Source: Bacteroidota bacterium (lineage in GTDB: Bacteria > Bacteroidota > JABWAT01). Taken from it: a stretch of DNA of 64,000 nucleotides. Below are positions 1 to 10,400 of the stretch, piece after piece. Under the pieces are notes generated by a model. That model saw only the letters and a list, made by a program, of their open reading frames with translations, ran no database searches and was not told where the DNA came from. Where the stretch lies: contig JABWAT010000001.1 of NCBI GenBank assembly GCA_013360915.1, positions 718,981-782,980 of the forward strand. Reading direction: 5' to 3'. A program made the position numbers and the translations under genes. Position 1 is the first letter of the stretch. Every line of letters begins with the position of its first letter.

Positions 1-149
1 AAATCGGGTACTTGTAACCGGGTCTCCAGGGCCGGTTCAGAGTCAAGCAAAAGGTCCCCGTTCAGAGCGACCTGATCCGACCGGAGAGGTTGCGCCGTCA
101 GGCTGGAAACCAAACTCATTAAAAGCAGAAATAAAACTGGAAATTTCAT
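1..149 (-). CDS. Secreted protein of unknown function, 5' part only
   Basis: This is the first 49 codons of a gene that runs off the left edge. The frame begins MKFPVLFLLLMSLVSS and continues LTAQPLRSDQ, which is a typical signal peptide with a likely cleavage after the Ala-Gln region near residue 20. Its ATG overlaps the TGA of the upstream gene in an ATGA arrangement (146-149), so it is probably translationally coupled to the metallopeptidase/barrel gene and belongs to the same porU-led operon. Too little of the mature protein is visible to assign a family. Export to the periplasm or beyond is an inference from the signal peptide. Confidence 0.7.
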   Translation of the reverse strand, partial: MKFPVLFLLLMSLVSSLTAQPLRSDQVALNGDLLLDSEPALETRLQVPD

Positions 150-3100
150 CGTTTTTCGAGTCCAAGATCAAAATTGAATAGCATCCCAAAATAGTATAAC
201 CACTCACGACCAAACCGGACGGAGTCCCGTCCATCAACGGTCCGGAAACCATCTTTTAACTGAATATTGATTGGTTGAAAGCCATAGGCCCCGCTCAGGA
301 ATAACCGGATGGGCATCAGGTAAAATGCGGATGATTCCAGCCGGAGTTCCCAGCCGGCATCGGTCAGAATTCCGGCCCGGCCAGGGTAATCCCCGGTCCA
401 GGCTTGCCCGGCATTGGAAAAAACACCTGCAAACAGACGGTCGAAATACCAGAATCCGACATATTTATCGATGGATGGAACCAACGGAAACCGCCAGGCC
501 ACCTGCGCCTGATAAAACTGATAGCCACCGATCGAATAGAACGGATAGCCCCGCATGCCGGTCAGTCCGCCGCCGTAGTTATAGAAGAACCCTTCGTCAC
601 CCCGGGCCCATGTGGCTGCTCCACGGATCCACAGATTCAGAGTCTGGGATTTAAAGGGAAGTTCCAGATACTCCTTGTAGCCGAAAGTAAGCCGTTTCAG
701 CGGATACCGGTCATAAACCGGCAGCAACACCCCGCCTTCCACCCGGAAATCATCGAGCAGATCATTTTGCTCGATGGCCGCGGTGATGCTGAATTCCCTT
801 CCAACCGGATTGATCTCCCGTTCTCTGGTTGGTTTAATAAAACTGGCCTGCCAATTCAGACTCACCGACTTACCCTTGAAATAATACTGAGAGGATCCCG
901 GAATGCGGGCGCCAACCGGCTGCCAGAAAAAGCCATCGATTTTGCTGCTGTAATAAGACAACCCATATTTCAGGGTAACCGATTGAACCGGGGAAATTTG
1001 GAATTGCCCGTAGAAATCAATCAGGCTCAGGTTATAAATGGCATCGGTTATGGCACTATCCAATCCTTCCCGGATGGTAACGGCATCATCCGCCACCCGC
1101 GACAGATTGTATATATCGACACCCCACCGGATTGGAGTGAGGTTTTTCAGAAACGGATCCGATACCGACAGCCCTAAATATAAATCCCGGTCCAATTCAG
1201 TATAAGATGCCTTTCCGGTTCCGGGAGCAACCAATGCTGCGCCGGTCAGTTGGATCCAGTCCAGCCGGTCAGCCGAGAAAAAGTAGGTTCCGATCTTCGT
1301 ATCTCTGGAAAGGTTTTCTCCGATTCCCTTCAGGTCGGACCTGCTGAACAGATCGCTGTATTCTCCTGCTGGCTGTGCATAAGAGTCCAGCCTGAGTACC
1401 GGATAAAAGGCAAAAGGGGCCTTATCGATCGCAGGCCGGTAATCCTTCTGTGCGGAAACCGCAGGTTTTGATCCCTCAACCAGATTTATTTCTGCAGGAA
1501 AAACCGGTTTTACGGCTGATTCGGGATGGTTGCTGAACGGAAACTCCCGGTGAGGCACCGCTTTGGGGTACCCGGGTCTGAAACGATGCACTTTATATCC
1601 CGTGCCGGTAAACAGACTGGCAGCCCAGGTGGAATCGTTCAACGGAAGTCCCTGAAAAACACCTCCCATCACCTGAGTCCTCTGAACGCGGTTTCCGGTG
1701 CTGAGGGTGTGCTCGTATAAGTTAAATATTCCGGTCTGATCACTGGTCAGCAACAAACGGTCCTGATCCAGCCAGCGGGGTTCACGGTCATCACCGCCTG
1801 GCCGGTTTACAAACGTCATTGTCCGATTCACAGGATTCAATACATAGACTTCTCTGCCATGAAGCCTGGTGATATCACCAGTCAGCAATCCGTTTTGCTG
1901 GTTGTAATCAAGCGTGTGAAAATCATAATCATCGGCGTTTTCAATCAGGGTGATCAGCGAGTCATTGGAAAGGCACTCCCCGGTAAGTAGATCGGGCAAC
2001 TCAACGCGGATGATCGATTTTTTCGCATGGGCATTCCGGATCGCATAGACCACACCATTGCCATCATACACCGGAGAAAACAACCGGGCACCTGTGGTCA
2101 GACGGATTACCTCTTTCTTCCCTGCATCGTACCAATACAAGTCGGACCATTTGGATTGAAAACGGTCGGGCGGTGAGATCATCGTAAACAGAATACCCCG
2201 GTTTCCCTTATGTGTCACCCAGCGCATGCGGCTGTTGGCCTTTACCGCAGGTATTTCTTCCTGAACCACGCCAGCCTGATCGGTCACCAGCGCAGAAACG
2301 GTGCTGAGATAGTCGGTGCCGCGGTTGCTCCTGATCAGCCACAAACCGGTTTCCGGGTCCAGATCATCTGCCCAATTGGAAAATCCGTCACCAACCACCG
2401 GCTGACCATGATCGATTTCATCCTTTATCGGCTGAATCTGGCGTTCATAATGCCTTCTTAAATCGGAAACCCATTCTGCGTACAATTCCTCGCCGGGTTT
2501 ACCATACGCTTTTTCCATGGCAGAACCGATGGACCAGGCGGTCATAGACTCGAGTTCCTCATTCAGCTTTTTCATGGCTCCCGAACCGTACCGGGTGGCA
2601 AGCCAGGAGGTCAGATGAAACCCCTGGTTGTAAACCGTTTCCCCATCCAGACTGGTTTTATTAAAGCTCATCATTCCGGACCATGTCAGCAGGGTGCTGT
2701 CAATTGTTCGTGCCCGCAGAATCATATCGCGGTGTGAGTCCCAGAAATCATAATACATCCCGGGTACGTTGAACTGGGCTGTTCCCTCAGCCAACCAGGC
2801 AGGAACCATGATGTTCAGTATCGGGACCGATACCAACTGATTCGGATAACCGTATAAAATGTCGGGGCGTCTGACATTTTCATATCCAAAAATCTGAAGA
2901 TACCAGGCTGGAAATTTCTTCGACCATTTCATGCTGGCCTGTATCTGCACAATGTGGGTCAGTTCATGAGAAATCACATCTTCCAGCCAACGATGATTTC
3001 CCCGGAAAGGAAAATCGAGTGAAGTGGCCCATATTTCGATTTTGTCATCGTAGAAATAGGCAGCCCCGTTCGAATAATCATCCGTATCACGAAGAATCAC

Positions 3101-3334
3101 CGTCTGCCTGGACGGATAGTAACCATACAATTTACAAATGGCCAGATAAACCGAATCATAAACGGCTGCCATTTGCCGGGCTTTGGCACTCAACGGTTCA
3201 TGATATAAAATGGTGGCATGAGCAGACTCGAACTGCTTCCATTCAAGATGCCGGTAAGTCAGCGGAAAGTATCCCTGTGTCTTCGCCACAACCGGGACAA
3301 GGAACAAAAGACTGAGAAGAAACAATTTTTTCAT
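146..3334 (-). CDS. Outer-membrane metallopeptidase (MA-like) with beta-propeller and Omp85-like barrel
   Basis: This 1062-residue protein starts with a signal peptide (MKKLFLLSLLFLVPVVAKTQ). A gluzincin-type peptidase region follows, with HELTH at residues 123-127 and a candidate third zinc ligand, Glu183, in WLAEGTAQF. This matches the peptidase MA-like pattern of HExxH plus a later W-x-x-E-G. Residues of about 320-620 read as TolB/WD40-like propeller repeats. From about 680 to the end there are alternating amphipathic strands typical of an outer-membrane barrel, including MRGY around Arg928, which resembles the conserved L6 RGY/F motif of Omp85 proteins. The start overlaps the stop of the preceding M6-like gene (TGATG) and the stop overlaps the next start (ATGA). 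The likely location is the outer membrane with a periplasmic or surface protease. The substrate is unknown, and the Omp85 assignment of the barrel is an inference from the motif. Confidence 0.75.
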   Translation of the reverse strand: MKKLFLLSLLFLVPVVAKTQGYFPLTYRHLEWKQFESAHATILYHEPLSAKARQMAAVYDSVYLAICKLYGYYPSRQTVILRDTDDYSNGAAYFYDDKIEIWATSLDFPFRGNHRWLEDVISHELTHIVQIQASMKWSKKFPAWYLQIFGYENVRRPDILYGYPNQLVSVPILNIMVPAWLAEGTAQFNVPGMYYDFWDSHRDMILRARTIDSTLLTWSGMMSFNKTSLDGETVYNQGFHLTSWLATRYGSGAMKKLNEELESMTAWSIGSAMEKAYGKPGEELYAEWVSDLRRHYERQIQPIKDEIDHGQPVVGDGFSNWADDLDPETGLWLIRSNRGTDYLSTVSALVTDQAGVVQEEIPAVKANSRMRWVTHKGNRGILFTMISPPDRFQSKWSDLYWYDAGKKEVIRLTTGARLFSPVYDGNGVVYAIRNAHAKKSIIRVELPDLLTGECLSNDSLITLIENADDYDFHTLDYNQQNGLLTGDITRLHGREVYVLNPVNRTMTFVNRPGGDDREPRWLDQDRLLLTSDQTGIFNLYEHTLSTGNRVQRTQVMGGVFQGLPLNDSTWAASLFTGTGYKVHRFRPGYPKAVPHREFPFSNHPESAVKPVFPAEINLVEGSKPAVSAQKDYRPAIDKAPFAFYPVLRLDSYAQPAGEYSDLFSRSDLKGIGENLSRDTKIGTYFFSADRLDWIQLTGAALVAPGTGKASYTELDRDLYLGLSVSDPFLKNLTPIRWGVDIYNLSRVADDAVTIREGLDSAITDAIYNLSLIDFYGQFQISPVQSVTLKYGLSYYSSKIDGFFWQPVGARIPGSSQYYFKGKSVSLNWQASFIKPTREREINPVGREFSITAAIEQNDLLDDFRVEGGVLLPVYDRYPLKRLTFGYKEYLELPFKSQTLNLWIRGAATWARGDEGFFYNYGGGLTGMRGYPFYSIGGYQFYQAQVAWRFPLVPSIDKYVGFWYFDRLFAGVFSNAGQAWTGDYPGRAGILTDAGWELRLESSAFYLMPIRLFLSGAYGFQPINIQLKDGFRTVDGRDSVRFGREWLYYFGMLFNFDLGLEKR

Positions 3335-6309
3335 CAGCGGCTCAGAACCACTTTAATGATCCGGGTGTGCGACTTTCCGCCACCGCTGGCATGAAACCGG
3401 GCCAGGTACAATCCCGGTTGTGAATCGGCACAATTCCAGACCACTTCAGATTCCACAAAGGCCGATGATTCAAAGGATAATTTCTTCACAAGGTCACCCG
3501 TCAGATCGGTTATCGTGACCGTTCCCGATCCCGTAAACGGTAGCTGGTAACGGAATCTGACTTCTGAACCGGTCGACGGATTGGGCCAGGCGTAGGATTC
3601 TGCCTGTTCACTGTTAGTGGTTGCCTGCTGGGCCCTGTTGAAGGAAATCACGCCTGCCTGTTGGCTGCGTGGATCACCCGAAGCAACCACACGGCCGGTC
3701 CAGCGCTGAAATTCCACACTTTGTTCTCCGATCAGACGAACAGGAAACACTTCATTTCCGGCTGAGGATGTCGTTTTCGGATCCAGATACGTGTATCTGA
3801 ACTGTCCCGGTGAATTAAACGGAATCCTGACCACCGACCCACCGGCACGAACCAGCAGGAAGGGATCATTTACACTGTCTGCAACCAGGACCTGGTCAAT
3901 GGAATCCCGAAGTACCACCGGGAACCCGGGGAGCAGTATTTCATTGTACCAGACTGATAGGGCAGTTCCTTCATGCGAAACTGAATACCAGCCATCCGGG
4001 GCAGAAAACAGCAGATCAGGATCGGTTGTCTGAATCTGACCCACTAGCAAAAAGTCTCCGTCGGTCAGGCTGCTGATTCCTCCGGAAAAAAGCCTTCCCC
4101 CGGTATCCTGCCCAATAAGCAAGGTCCGGTCCCCGCTGATCCGGATGGATGTAAACCGGGTATTCACAGGAGTCCGACCGGTGGAAAGTGGCATCCAGCT
4201 TTCTCCGTTAGCTCCCTTCCAGAAAAGGACGGGGATCCAGGTACTTCCTGATTGCAGCCAGAAACTCCGGCGAACTGCCGACGGTTCCGAAGCAAGATTC
4301 ATGGTGGAAGTGACTGCTGGTTGCCCGGTTCGCTGATCGATACGAACGCCCAGGTACTCCGTCCCTGACCGGTAAATCAGACCCCAGCCGGCACCTGCCT
4401 CATCAATTTCCGGCTCTGATTTGAAAGCAGGTGATACCAGCGTGGAAAGATCGATGGAACTGGAAACCAGACCGCCGGCAGTTAACTGCCATTGTTTAAA
4501 AAGCCGGTCCCCTGTACTGAACATTACCAGCAGGGTATCGGTTTTAATAGCTGTTTTGAACAGGGCTGGTGAGCCGGTCAACCGTTCCTGACTGACCAAT
4601 GACCGGTTCCTGAAAACAAAGACTGAGTCTGCAGAGCGGAATGCAAAAAGGGAATCCGCTCCTGAAACCATCCATAAAGACTGTACCGGTGAAAACGAAA
4701 AGGACCGGGTGAAGCGGGATCCGGTTGGTATCATTCCGGCCGGATCTTCCCATGCGGTCTGAACCTGGAAATTCCGACCTTCCCTCCTGAACCCGGATAG
4801 GGTCAGTCCCGTTGGGTCTCTGAAATCCCAATCCGATGAAGGGGTCGAGCGTTCAGACCACTCACCGGTGAAAAGAGGTGCGATATTGGTTTCATACCAG
4901 TAGTCGAAAACAGTGCCGGTTTCAGAACCTGAACCTGCCGAAAAATCACCAAAGGAGGCCCCGATATCCGCACTGCCATCCGCTTCGATCAGAGTTAAAA
5001 CGGGCTTTGATCCGGTGTTTAACTCCGACTCCTTTCCCGAAGCAAGCAATTCCCTGAGCCGGGAATCATCGAGCCTCCAGATAAGCAAACCACCATCGAT
5101 GGTATCATTAACCCCATTCCTGAGCGTGTATCCCGAAGGAATTACCCATTCAGGATTGTCTATGTCGGTAAGAACCCCTTTCAGATCGGTTTGGTTGTAC
5201 GGATAAAACCGGCTTGCATCGAATGTATAGGTCTTTTGATTCACCGTTCCCTGATCGGTGGTGGTTACTGTCACCTGCCGCTGTGAACCCGCTGAATACC
5301 GAAGTCGCCGTTCCACCAGAAAATACCGTCCGTTTCCGGCATGAATAAAAACCGGCTGGGGTTCACTATCCGAAAAGTTGAGTTGGGCAGGCAGATTCCA
5401 GACATCAAAAACCCGGGGGGTCACCCAACCCAGCTGATACAGCTCCCAGGCCGATGGTGGGGTGGGTAAAAAGCCATTGTAATTAAAAAAGCCGTATCCA
5501 TCCATCAGACCAAACCGACCTGCACGGCTGCGGCCGGTTTTGGAATCATACAGGTCGGGCAATCCGAGAAAATTTCCGGTATTGGCGACCATCAATCCGT
5601 TAATTCCAAAATTGATGAGAACCGTTTGTCCGAAAGAAGTCACTGTTCGTGAGAGGGTTTCCGGAAGTACACTGAGGTTATCAAGCGGTAAGCCTGATTT
5701 AATCTCAGGAACCGTTCCGTAAACGCGGTCAAACCACTTTTTCCCCAGGAAAATCGAAGAGAGATCAGCCGGCGTGGGATCCCCGCCCAGAATCTGGATC
5801 CAGTTGATATCACGACCGAGTCCGGCATGAAACAGAATGAAATGGGTTGGAATGGAACTGACTGGCAATGCAGCAACGGAGGGATGTGCAGCGGCAGCCC
5901 TCGAAAAATCCCTTATCAGCCTGGCATACCCGGTATCAGCCGGTTGTCCGACCGACGAATAAGTTGCCATGGGATTGGGTAATCGGATGGTTCCTGAAAC
6001 CAGAAGCGGCTGGATGGAAAGCCGGTTTTGAGAGACCCGTTCCCACCAGTTTTTCAGGAAAACCAGATGATTGGCAAAGAAACTGGAATCATGCGGCCAG
6101 GAGCCCAGAAAGCCGCTATCTCTGGCTGCCAGATTAAAGGTACCGTCACCAAAGGTTAACGGATTGCTGTCCGGCTGAAATTCCACCATAAAGGCCACCA
6201 CCCTGATCGCGTTGGGAGTGTCCGTCTGAATCCGGGTGGGTAATTGGGCAGAAAGTTGGGAGAACCCAGCCGCTGTTGCCAGCAGCAGGGTCAATAATAG
6301 TCGGGTCAC
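3334..6309 (-). CDS. M6-like protein with T9SS sorting domain; zinc motif lost
   Basis: The 991-residue product has a signal peptide (ending near SQLSAQ), an M6 metalloprotease-like N-terminal domain, a long beta-rich middle and a C-terminal T9SS type A sorting domain (YAWPNPSTGSEVRFRY, later GLYLARFHASGG and a basic end IKVVLSR). In M6 enzymes the zinc helix reads roughly HExGHxLGLPDLYD. Here the same place reads ANTGNFLGLPDLYD, so His, Glu and His are replaced by Ala242, Asn243 and Asn246 while the flanking GLPDLYD is intact. The protein is therefore probably not a zinc protease; it may be a binding or structural pseudoenzyme. The start codon is GTG. It lies 25 nt after porV and overlaps the next gene by one base. 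Surface export by T9SS is inferred from the sorting domain. Confidence 0.82.
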   Translation of the reverse strand: MTRLLLTLLLATAAGFSQLSAQLPTRIQTDTPNAIRVVAFMVEFQPDSNPLTFGDGTFNLAARDSGFLGSWPHDSSFFANHLVFLKNWWERVSQNRLSIQPLLVSGTIRLPNPMATYSSVGQPADTGYARLIRDFSRAAAAHPSVAALPVSSIPTHFILFHAGLGRDINWIQILGGDPTPADLSSIFLGKKWFDRVYGTVPEIKSGLPLDNLSVLPETLSRTVTSFGQTVLINFGINGLMVANTGNFLGLPDLYDSKTGRSRAGRFGLMDGYGFFNYNGFLPTPPSAWELYQLGWVTPRVFDVWNLPAQLNFSDSEPQPVFIHAGNGRYFLVERRLRYSAGSQRQVTVTTTDQGTVNQKTYTFDASRFYPYNQTDLKGVLTDIDNPEWVIPSGYTLRNGVNDTIDGGLLIWRLDDSRLRELLASGKESELNTGSKPVLTLIEADGSADIGASFGDFSAGSGSETGTVFDYWYETNIAPLFTGEWSERSTPSSDWDFRDPTGLTLSGFRREGRNFQVQTAWEDPAGMIPTGSRFTRSFSFSPVQSLWMVSGADSLFAFRSADSVFVFRNRSLVSQERLTGSPALFKTAIKTDTLLVMFSTGDRLFKQWQLTAGGLVSSSIDLSTLVSPAFKSEPEIDEAGAGWGLIYRSGTEYLGVRIDQRTGQPAVTSTMNLASEPSAVRRSFWLQSGSTWIPVLFWKGANGESWMPLSTGRTPVNTRFTSIRISGDRTLLIGQDTGGRLFSGGISSLTDGDFLLVGQIQTTDPDLLFSAPDGWYSVSHEGTALSVWYNEILLPGFPVVLRDSIDQVLVADSVNDPFLLVRAGGSVVRIPFNSPGQFRYTYLDPKTTSSAGNEVFPVRLIGEQSVEFQRWTGRVVASGDPRSQQAGVISFNRAQQATTNSEQAESYAWPNPSTGSEVRFRYQLPFTGSGTVTITDLTGDLVKKLSFESSAFVESEVVWNCADSQPGLYLARFHASGGGKSHTRIIKVVLSR

Positions 6310-6334
6310 GTTGCTGAGTCTCTCCGGTTCCTGA

Positions 6335-7435
6335 TCAGAGCCTGTCTACATTCAAGCCAAGTGAAACCCGTACCGTCCCTTCGAGCGGATGTGCTTCTTC
6401 AAACGCCGAAATATAACTGAAATCAAAATTGAGGAAAGAATAAACCAATCCCACCCCATAGGTCATGAATTTGCGGTTACCATATTTTTCATCTTCGTGA
6501 AAATAACCCATGCGCAGAAATACAAACTTATCATAAACAAATTCACCACCAATGGTGTAATTCGCCTTCTTCAATTCTTCACCAACACCATCCTTGTACC
6601 AGGCCTTGTAAACCGCCTGATAAACCGGGTAACTGGTTACCGAATCTTTCTTGGCCACCATCAGTTTCGAAAATTCAGCAAAGGTTTCAAGTGAATAATA
6701 CTCATCATCAAACCACCGGTAGGCAACTCCTGCCCTGAAATTGGTAGGAAGCGGATCGGCCTGATCTTCATCGATATAGGTCATTTTAGGCCCGATGTTA
6801 CTCAGAGAAACTCCCAGTCTTACTTTGTTGGAAAAATCCATTCCGATGGCATCGATCATCAGATTCTTTGGATGCCACTCAGTTGCCAGATCGACTCCAA
6901 ATCCCGAAGCAATCCCCTCTCCGCGCTCACCTGCTGTAGGGACAGGCGACAGGCGCGAATAAATAAACCGAGCCCCGGTTCCGAAACTCCAATCCTCATT
7001 AATCGGAAAGCCATAGGAAATACCAACGGCACCTTCCCAGGAGAAAAATCGTCCCAGTTCCTGATTGGTCTCGCTGGTCCGTACGTTTTCACCGAGATTC
7101 AGATAAGTCACGTGCATTCCGAGGGTTCCGAGGTCTTCCCCGAGCGGATAGGTGACCGCCAGATAATCGTAAAACAAATCACCGGTCAGCTGCGGAAGCC
7201 AGTTGGCATGGGTGATGGCAACCATGATTTCTTCCACCCGGTATAAGGCAGCCGGATTCCAGAAAATGGTGTTCGGATCCCGACCCGACATGGCCACTCC
7301 CCCTTCACCAAATCCACTTGAACGGCTGTCTGGTGCAATCTGCAGGAAAGGAACGGCCGTAACTCCGGCCTGTCCGAAGGATTGAAAACTGAAAGCCGTC
7401 ATCAGGCTGAAAAACACAGCCACTTTTTTCAACAT
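6335..7435 (-). CDS. porV: Type IX secretion outer-membrane protein PorV
   Basis: This is a 366-residue protein with a signal peptide (ends SFQSFGQ) followed by the PorV/PorQ signature: FLQIAPDSRSSGFGEGGVA, then NTIFWNPAALYR. The rest is a 14-strand-type FadL-like barrel with strong alternation and a terminal strand ending SLGLNVDRL. PorV is the shuttle that brings T9SS cargo from the translocon to the PorU sortase and carries it in the outer membrane. It lies 12 nt downstream of porU, the usual order in Bacteroidota, so cotranscription is likely. Length and motif positions match the family. I see no missing part. Confidence 0.92.
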   Translation of the reverse strand: MLKKVAVFFSLMTAFSFQSFGQAGVTAVPFLQIAPDSRSSGFGEGGVAMSGRDPNTIFWNPAALYRVEEIMVAITHANWLPQLTGDLFYDYLAVTYPLGEDLGTLGMHVTYLNLGENVRTSETNQELGRFFSWEGAVGISYGFPINEDWSFGTGARFIYSRLSPVPTAGERGEGIASGFGVDLATEWHPKNLMIDAIGMDFSNKVRLGVSLSNIGPKMTYIDEDQADPLPTNFRAGVAYRWFDDEYYSLETFAEFSKLMVAKKDSVTSYPVYQAVYKAWYKDGVGEELKKANYTIGGEFVYDKFVFLRMGYFHEDEKYGNRKFMTYGVGLVYSFLNFDFSYISAFEEAHPLEGTVRVSLGLNVDRL

Positions 7436-7447
7436 GGGTATCTCCGT

Positions 7448-10400
7448 TTATTTATTTTTTAAAATTTTCAGAACCGATTGCCGTGAAACCCCACCGGTCA
7501 GATCGGTTACCTGCAGACGTACCATATAAAGGCCGTTCGCCACTTCATCGGTGTCTGAATCCCGACCATCCCATACGAGAAACGCCGATGCAGAGGAACC
7601 TGCAAAGGTCTGATCCAGTGTACGGACAAGCAATCCGTTCAGGGTATAAATTTTTGCTGTCATGCGCAGGGACACATCGCTCAGGTTGTGTGGCACATAA
7701 AACCTGACTTCGCTGCTGAACGGATTCGGATACGGCATAACCTCTCCCAGTTCAAGACTGGTCTGCCCGGTTATGGTAAACCTGGTGGATGACCGGGAAA
7801 AGTTATTGAAAGAATCCCACACCGTTACTTCGATGGAATGCGGCCCGGCGGGCAGACTTTCCAGCGGGAAACGAATAGAACCCGAGGTGTAATCATCTTC
7901 TGCAGACCGGTAATAGGGCCCCAGATCAATCGGATTTCCCTGATCTCCATTTAAAACACCCGTCAGCTGATGCCCGATTCCCAATCCGGTCATGTTAATT
8001 CCCGATTCATCAGTGACATCCGCAATCAGAAACCCGGTCGGGGCCACTGGCTGACCTGGTTGGTAGGTCGGATCGTTCACGTACAACCGGATGGTTGGAC
8101 CGGTGGAGTCAGCTATTCCGTGACCGGTACCAGATATGAAGTACAAGGCTGGTGATTTGAGAACTCCGGTCTGATTCCCGCTGTACAGATACCCGCTTAT
8201 CCGGCCCGGCAGCAGATTATTGGGCAACACGTCTCTTGGAACCATAAACGTGACCGAAAAATCACCTCCGGTAATCGTTGAGGTTCCTCTGAACAAATCA
8301 GGACCATCAATCTGATAGGATTTTATTGCACCCGGAATCGCCTGCCAGTCTGTGATATTGACACGCACCGGTTCACTTTTTATCCGGACATCCAGTTTAC
8401 CGGTAAACCCGGAATCTCTGGTTCCATCCACCGCAGCCACATATCCATTCAGAGTGAACTGGTTTCCGGTTTCCACCACCATCGGATCAATTTCCCGGAG
8501 AACACTGCCATTTTTCGTAATCAGTCCATTACGTTCCGGCAAAATCAGTTGCATGGCCGGGTCGGCCAGAAGACTGAACTTTTTCACGTTTGGTGAAAAG
8601 ATATATGGCGAGGAAGAGGAACTGCGTTGTGCGAAGATGTTTTTTGTTTCTGTGTAGATCTCTCCCAGACTCGGATTTCTGCCATCCGGTTTCCGTTTGT
8701 ACATGGTTCTGAACAAATGGTAGTTCAGAGCCAGATTGTTCGATCCGCCGATAACCTTGTTGGTAAAGACCACCCGGGTGGTCGTGAACAATCCCACCGC
8801 ACCAGATGGGGTCCAGGTCACCAGCTGCTCGGCTGCGCTCTGCAGGTCAGGATCATCAAATTTTCCAAAATCGCAAGTGGCAGTGATTACAAACGGCAAC
8901 CGGTTCTGGTTCGTCAGCTGAGGTAAAAATTCCGCAATTTCCAGAACACGTTCATGGGTCCAGACCCTGGTATTCCCGTGACCCGAATAATTCACCACCG
9001 CCGACCCTGAATTGAACAGACGGACCAATGCAGAAGCCGCTTCCGGTTTACGACGCCCCTGACTGGTAACAATGGTCGGAAAGTTCACAATGTACAGTTT
9101 GTTTCGCGTCAGGTAACCAGGAATCTGGGCCGCTACTGTTTCTGCATTTGAAACATGCAGGTCCTCATCATCCGTCGAGGTGGTGAGGCCATCATCGGCA
9201 ACCAGACTGACCAGAGAACGCCAGTCACCCGGTTCTGATTCTGTATCGTATCGGATCAGTTTAGAAACAATGATGTCGGCTTCTTTAACCGTCCGGACGG
9301 GCAAACGGCCGATTCCGATCTTGTGCAGTCCGTCTGATAAAAGGTAGGAATACTCATCATCGGTGGCATAACTCTCTTCCTCACTGAACGACTCCGGACT
9401 CTGGAAGGTCGGTAGATGATTGTAAGTGGTCTCCTTTTTCATCCGGTTTTTGAAGTCAAAGGAGGTATCTCCAAACAGCAACACGTTTTTCAGACCGCCG
9501 CCAGAGGCTGTGTAACAATCGGCCAGAAACTGCCTGATCGCATACAGGTTTGGCTTTCCGCCCGAGTAATAAGAATAGATGTCCCCGGCAAGAACCACCG
9601 CTCCGTTCCATCCCTGCGACTTCCGGTGATTCAGCAAACGGGTGGCTTCGGCCTTGAAAGCCGGAATGGTAATGATAAGATAATCGGGATTCTGGTCGAT
9701 GATTGGCGAAAGAGAGATGGGAGAAAACACCTCTGTTTTATCGATTGCCCTGAAACCCTCTCTGGTGTTGAATGCCCAGAAGCGGTTTGGAGCCGAAGGA
9801 GTCACCAGCCAGTTAAAACTGAATTCACCCCCATTAACCACCGCCGGACTGACCCGGACCGGATTGAGGGGATCATCGATTGAAAGGACTTCAATATTTG
9901 AATTGGGAAATCCGGACAGAGAAACCGTCCAGGTTTCCTGATTAGCGGGTCTCAGGTAAAAATCGGTCTGAACCTTGTTCTGGCTTAATGACTTCTGATA
10001 GTCAATGGTCAGCCAGTCAACCCATGCCGAGGCCGACCCTGTGGCGGTAAATTGATAGTCCAGCATCACCCGGTCATCCTGTAACAAGGCCGGAATGGTG
10101 GCAGGGGAGGTTTTCGAAGTGGCGATAACCCCGTAACCGGTAAATGAGATAACCGATCCGGTGGTCAGATTGGTAATCACCGGTCTTCCCGACTCCATTA
10201 CTGTGATTTTCCCGTCCTGTTCTTTCTTATACTGTGAAACAACCGAGGTTTGAAAATTCAGCGTGGTGCCCGTCTTGTATTCGGGCAGACGAAGGGTGTA
10301 GGCCTGTGTTGAGTTCGACACCAGCCGGCTTCCCATCCAGATCTGCCCCGTGTTGAGAAGGTTTTCAGAATCCGGATTGATAAAAACGGTTTTCCAACCT

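Noticed and set aside
404-1177. Long plus-strand open frame (257 codons) antisense to the peptidase/barrel gene
   Set aside because: It has no family-like motif and its composition mirrors the sense gene, which has a signal peptide, motifs and coupled neighbours.
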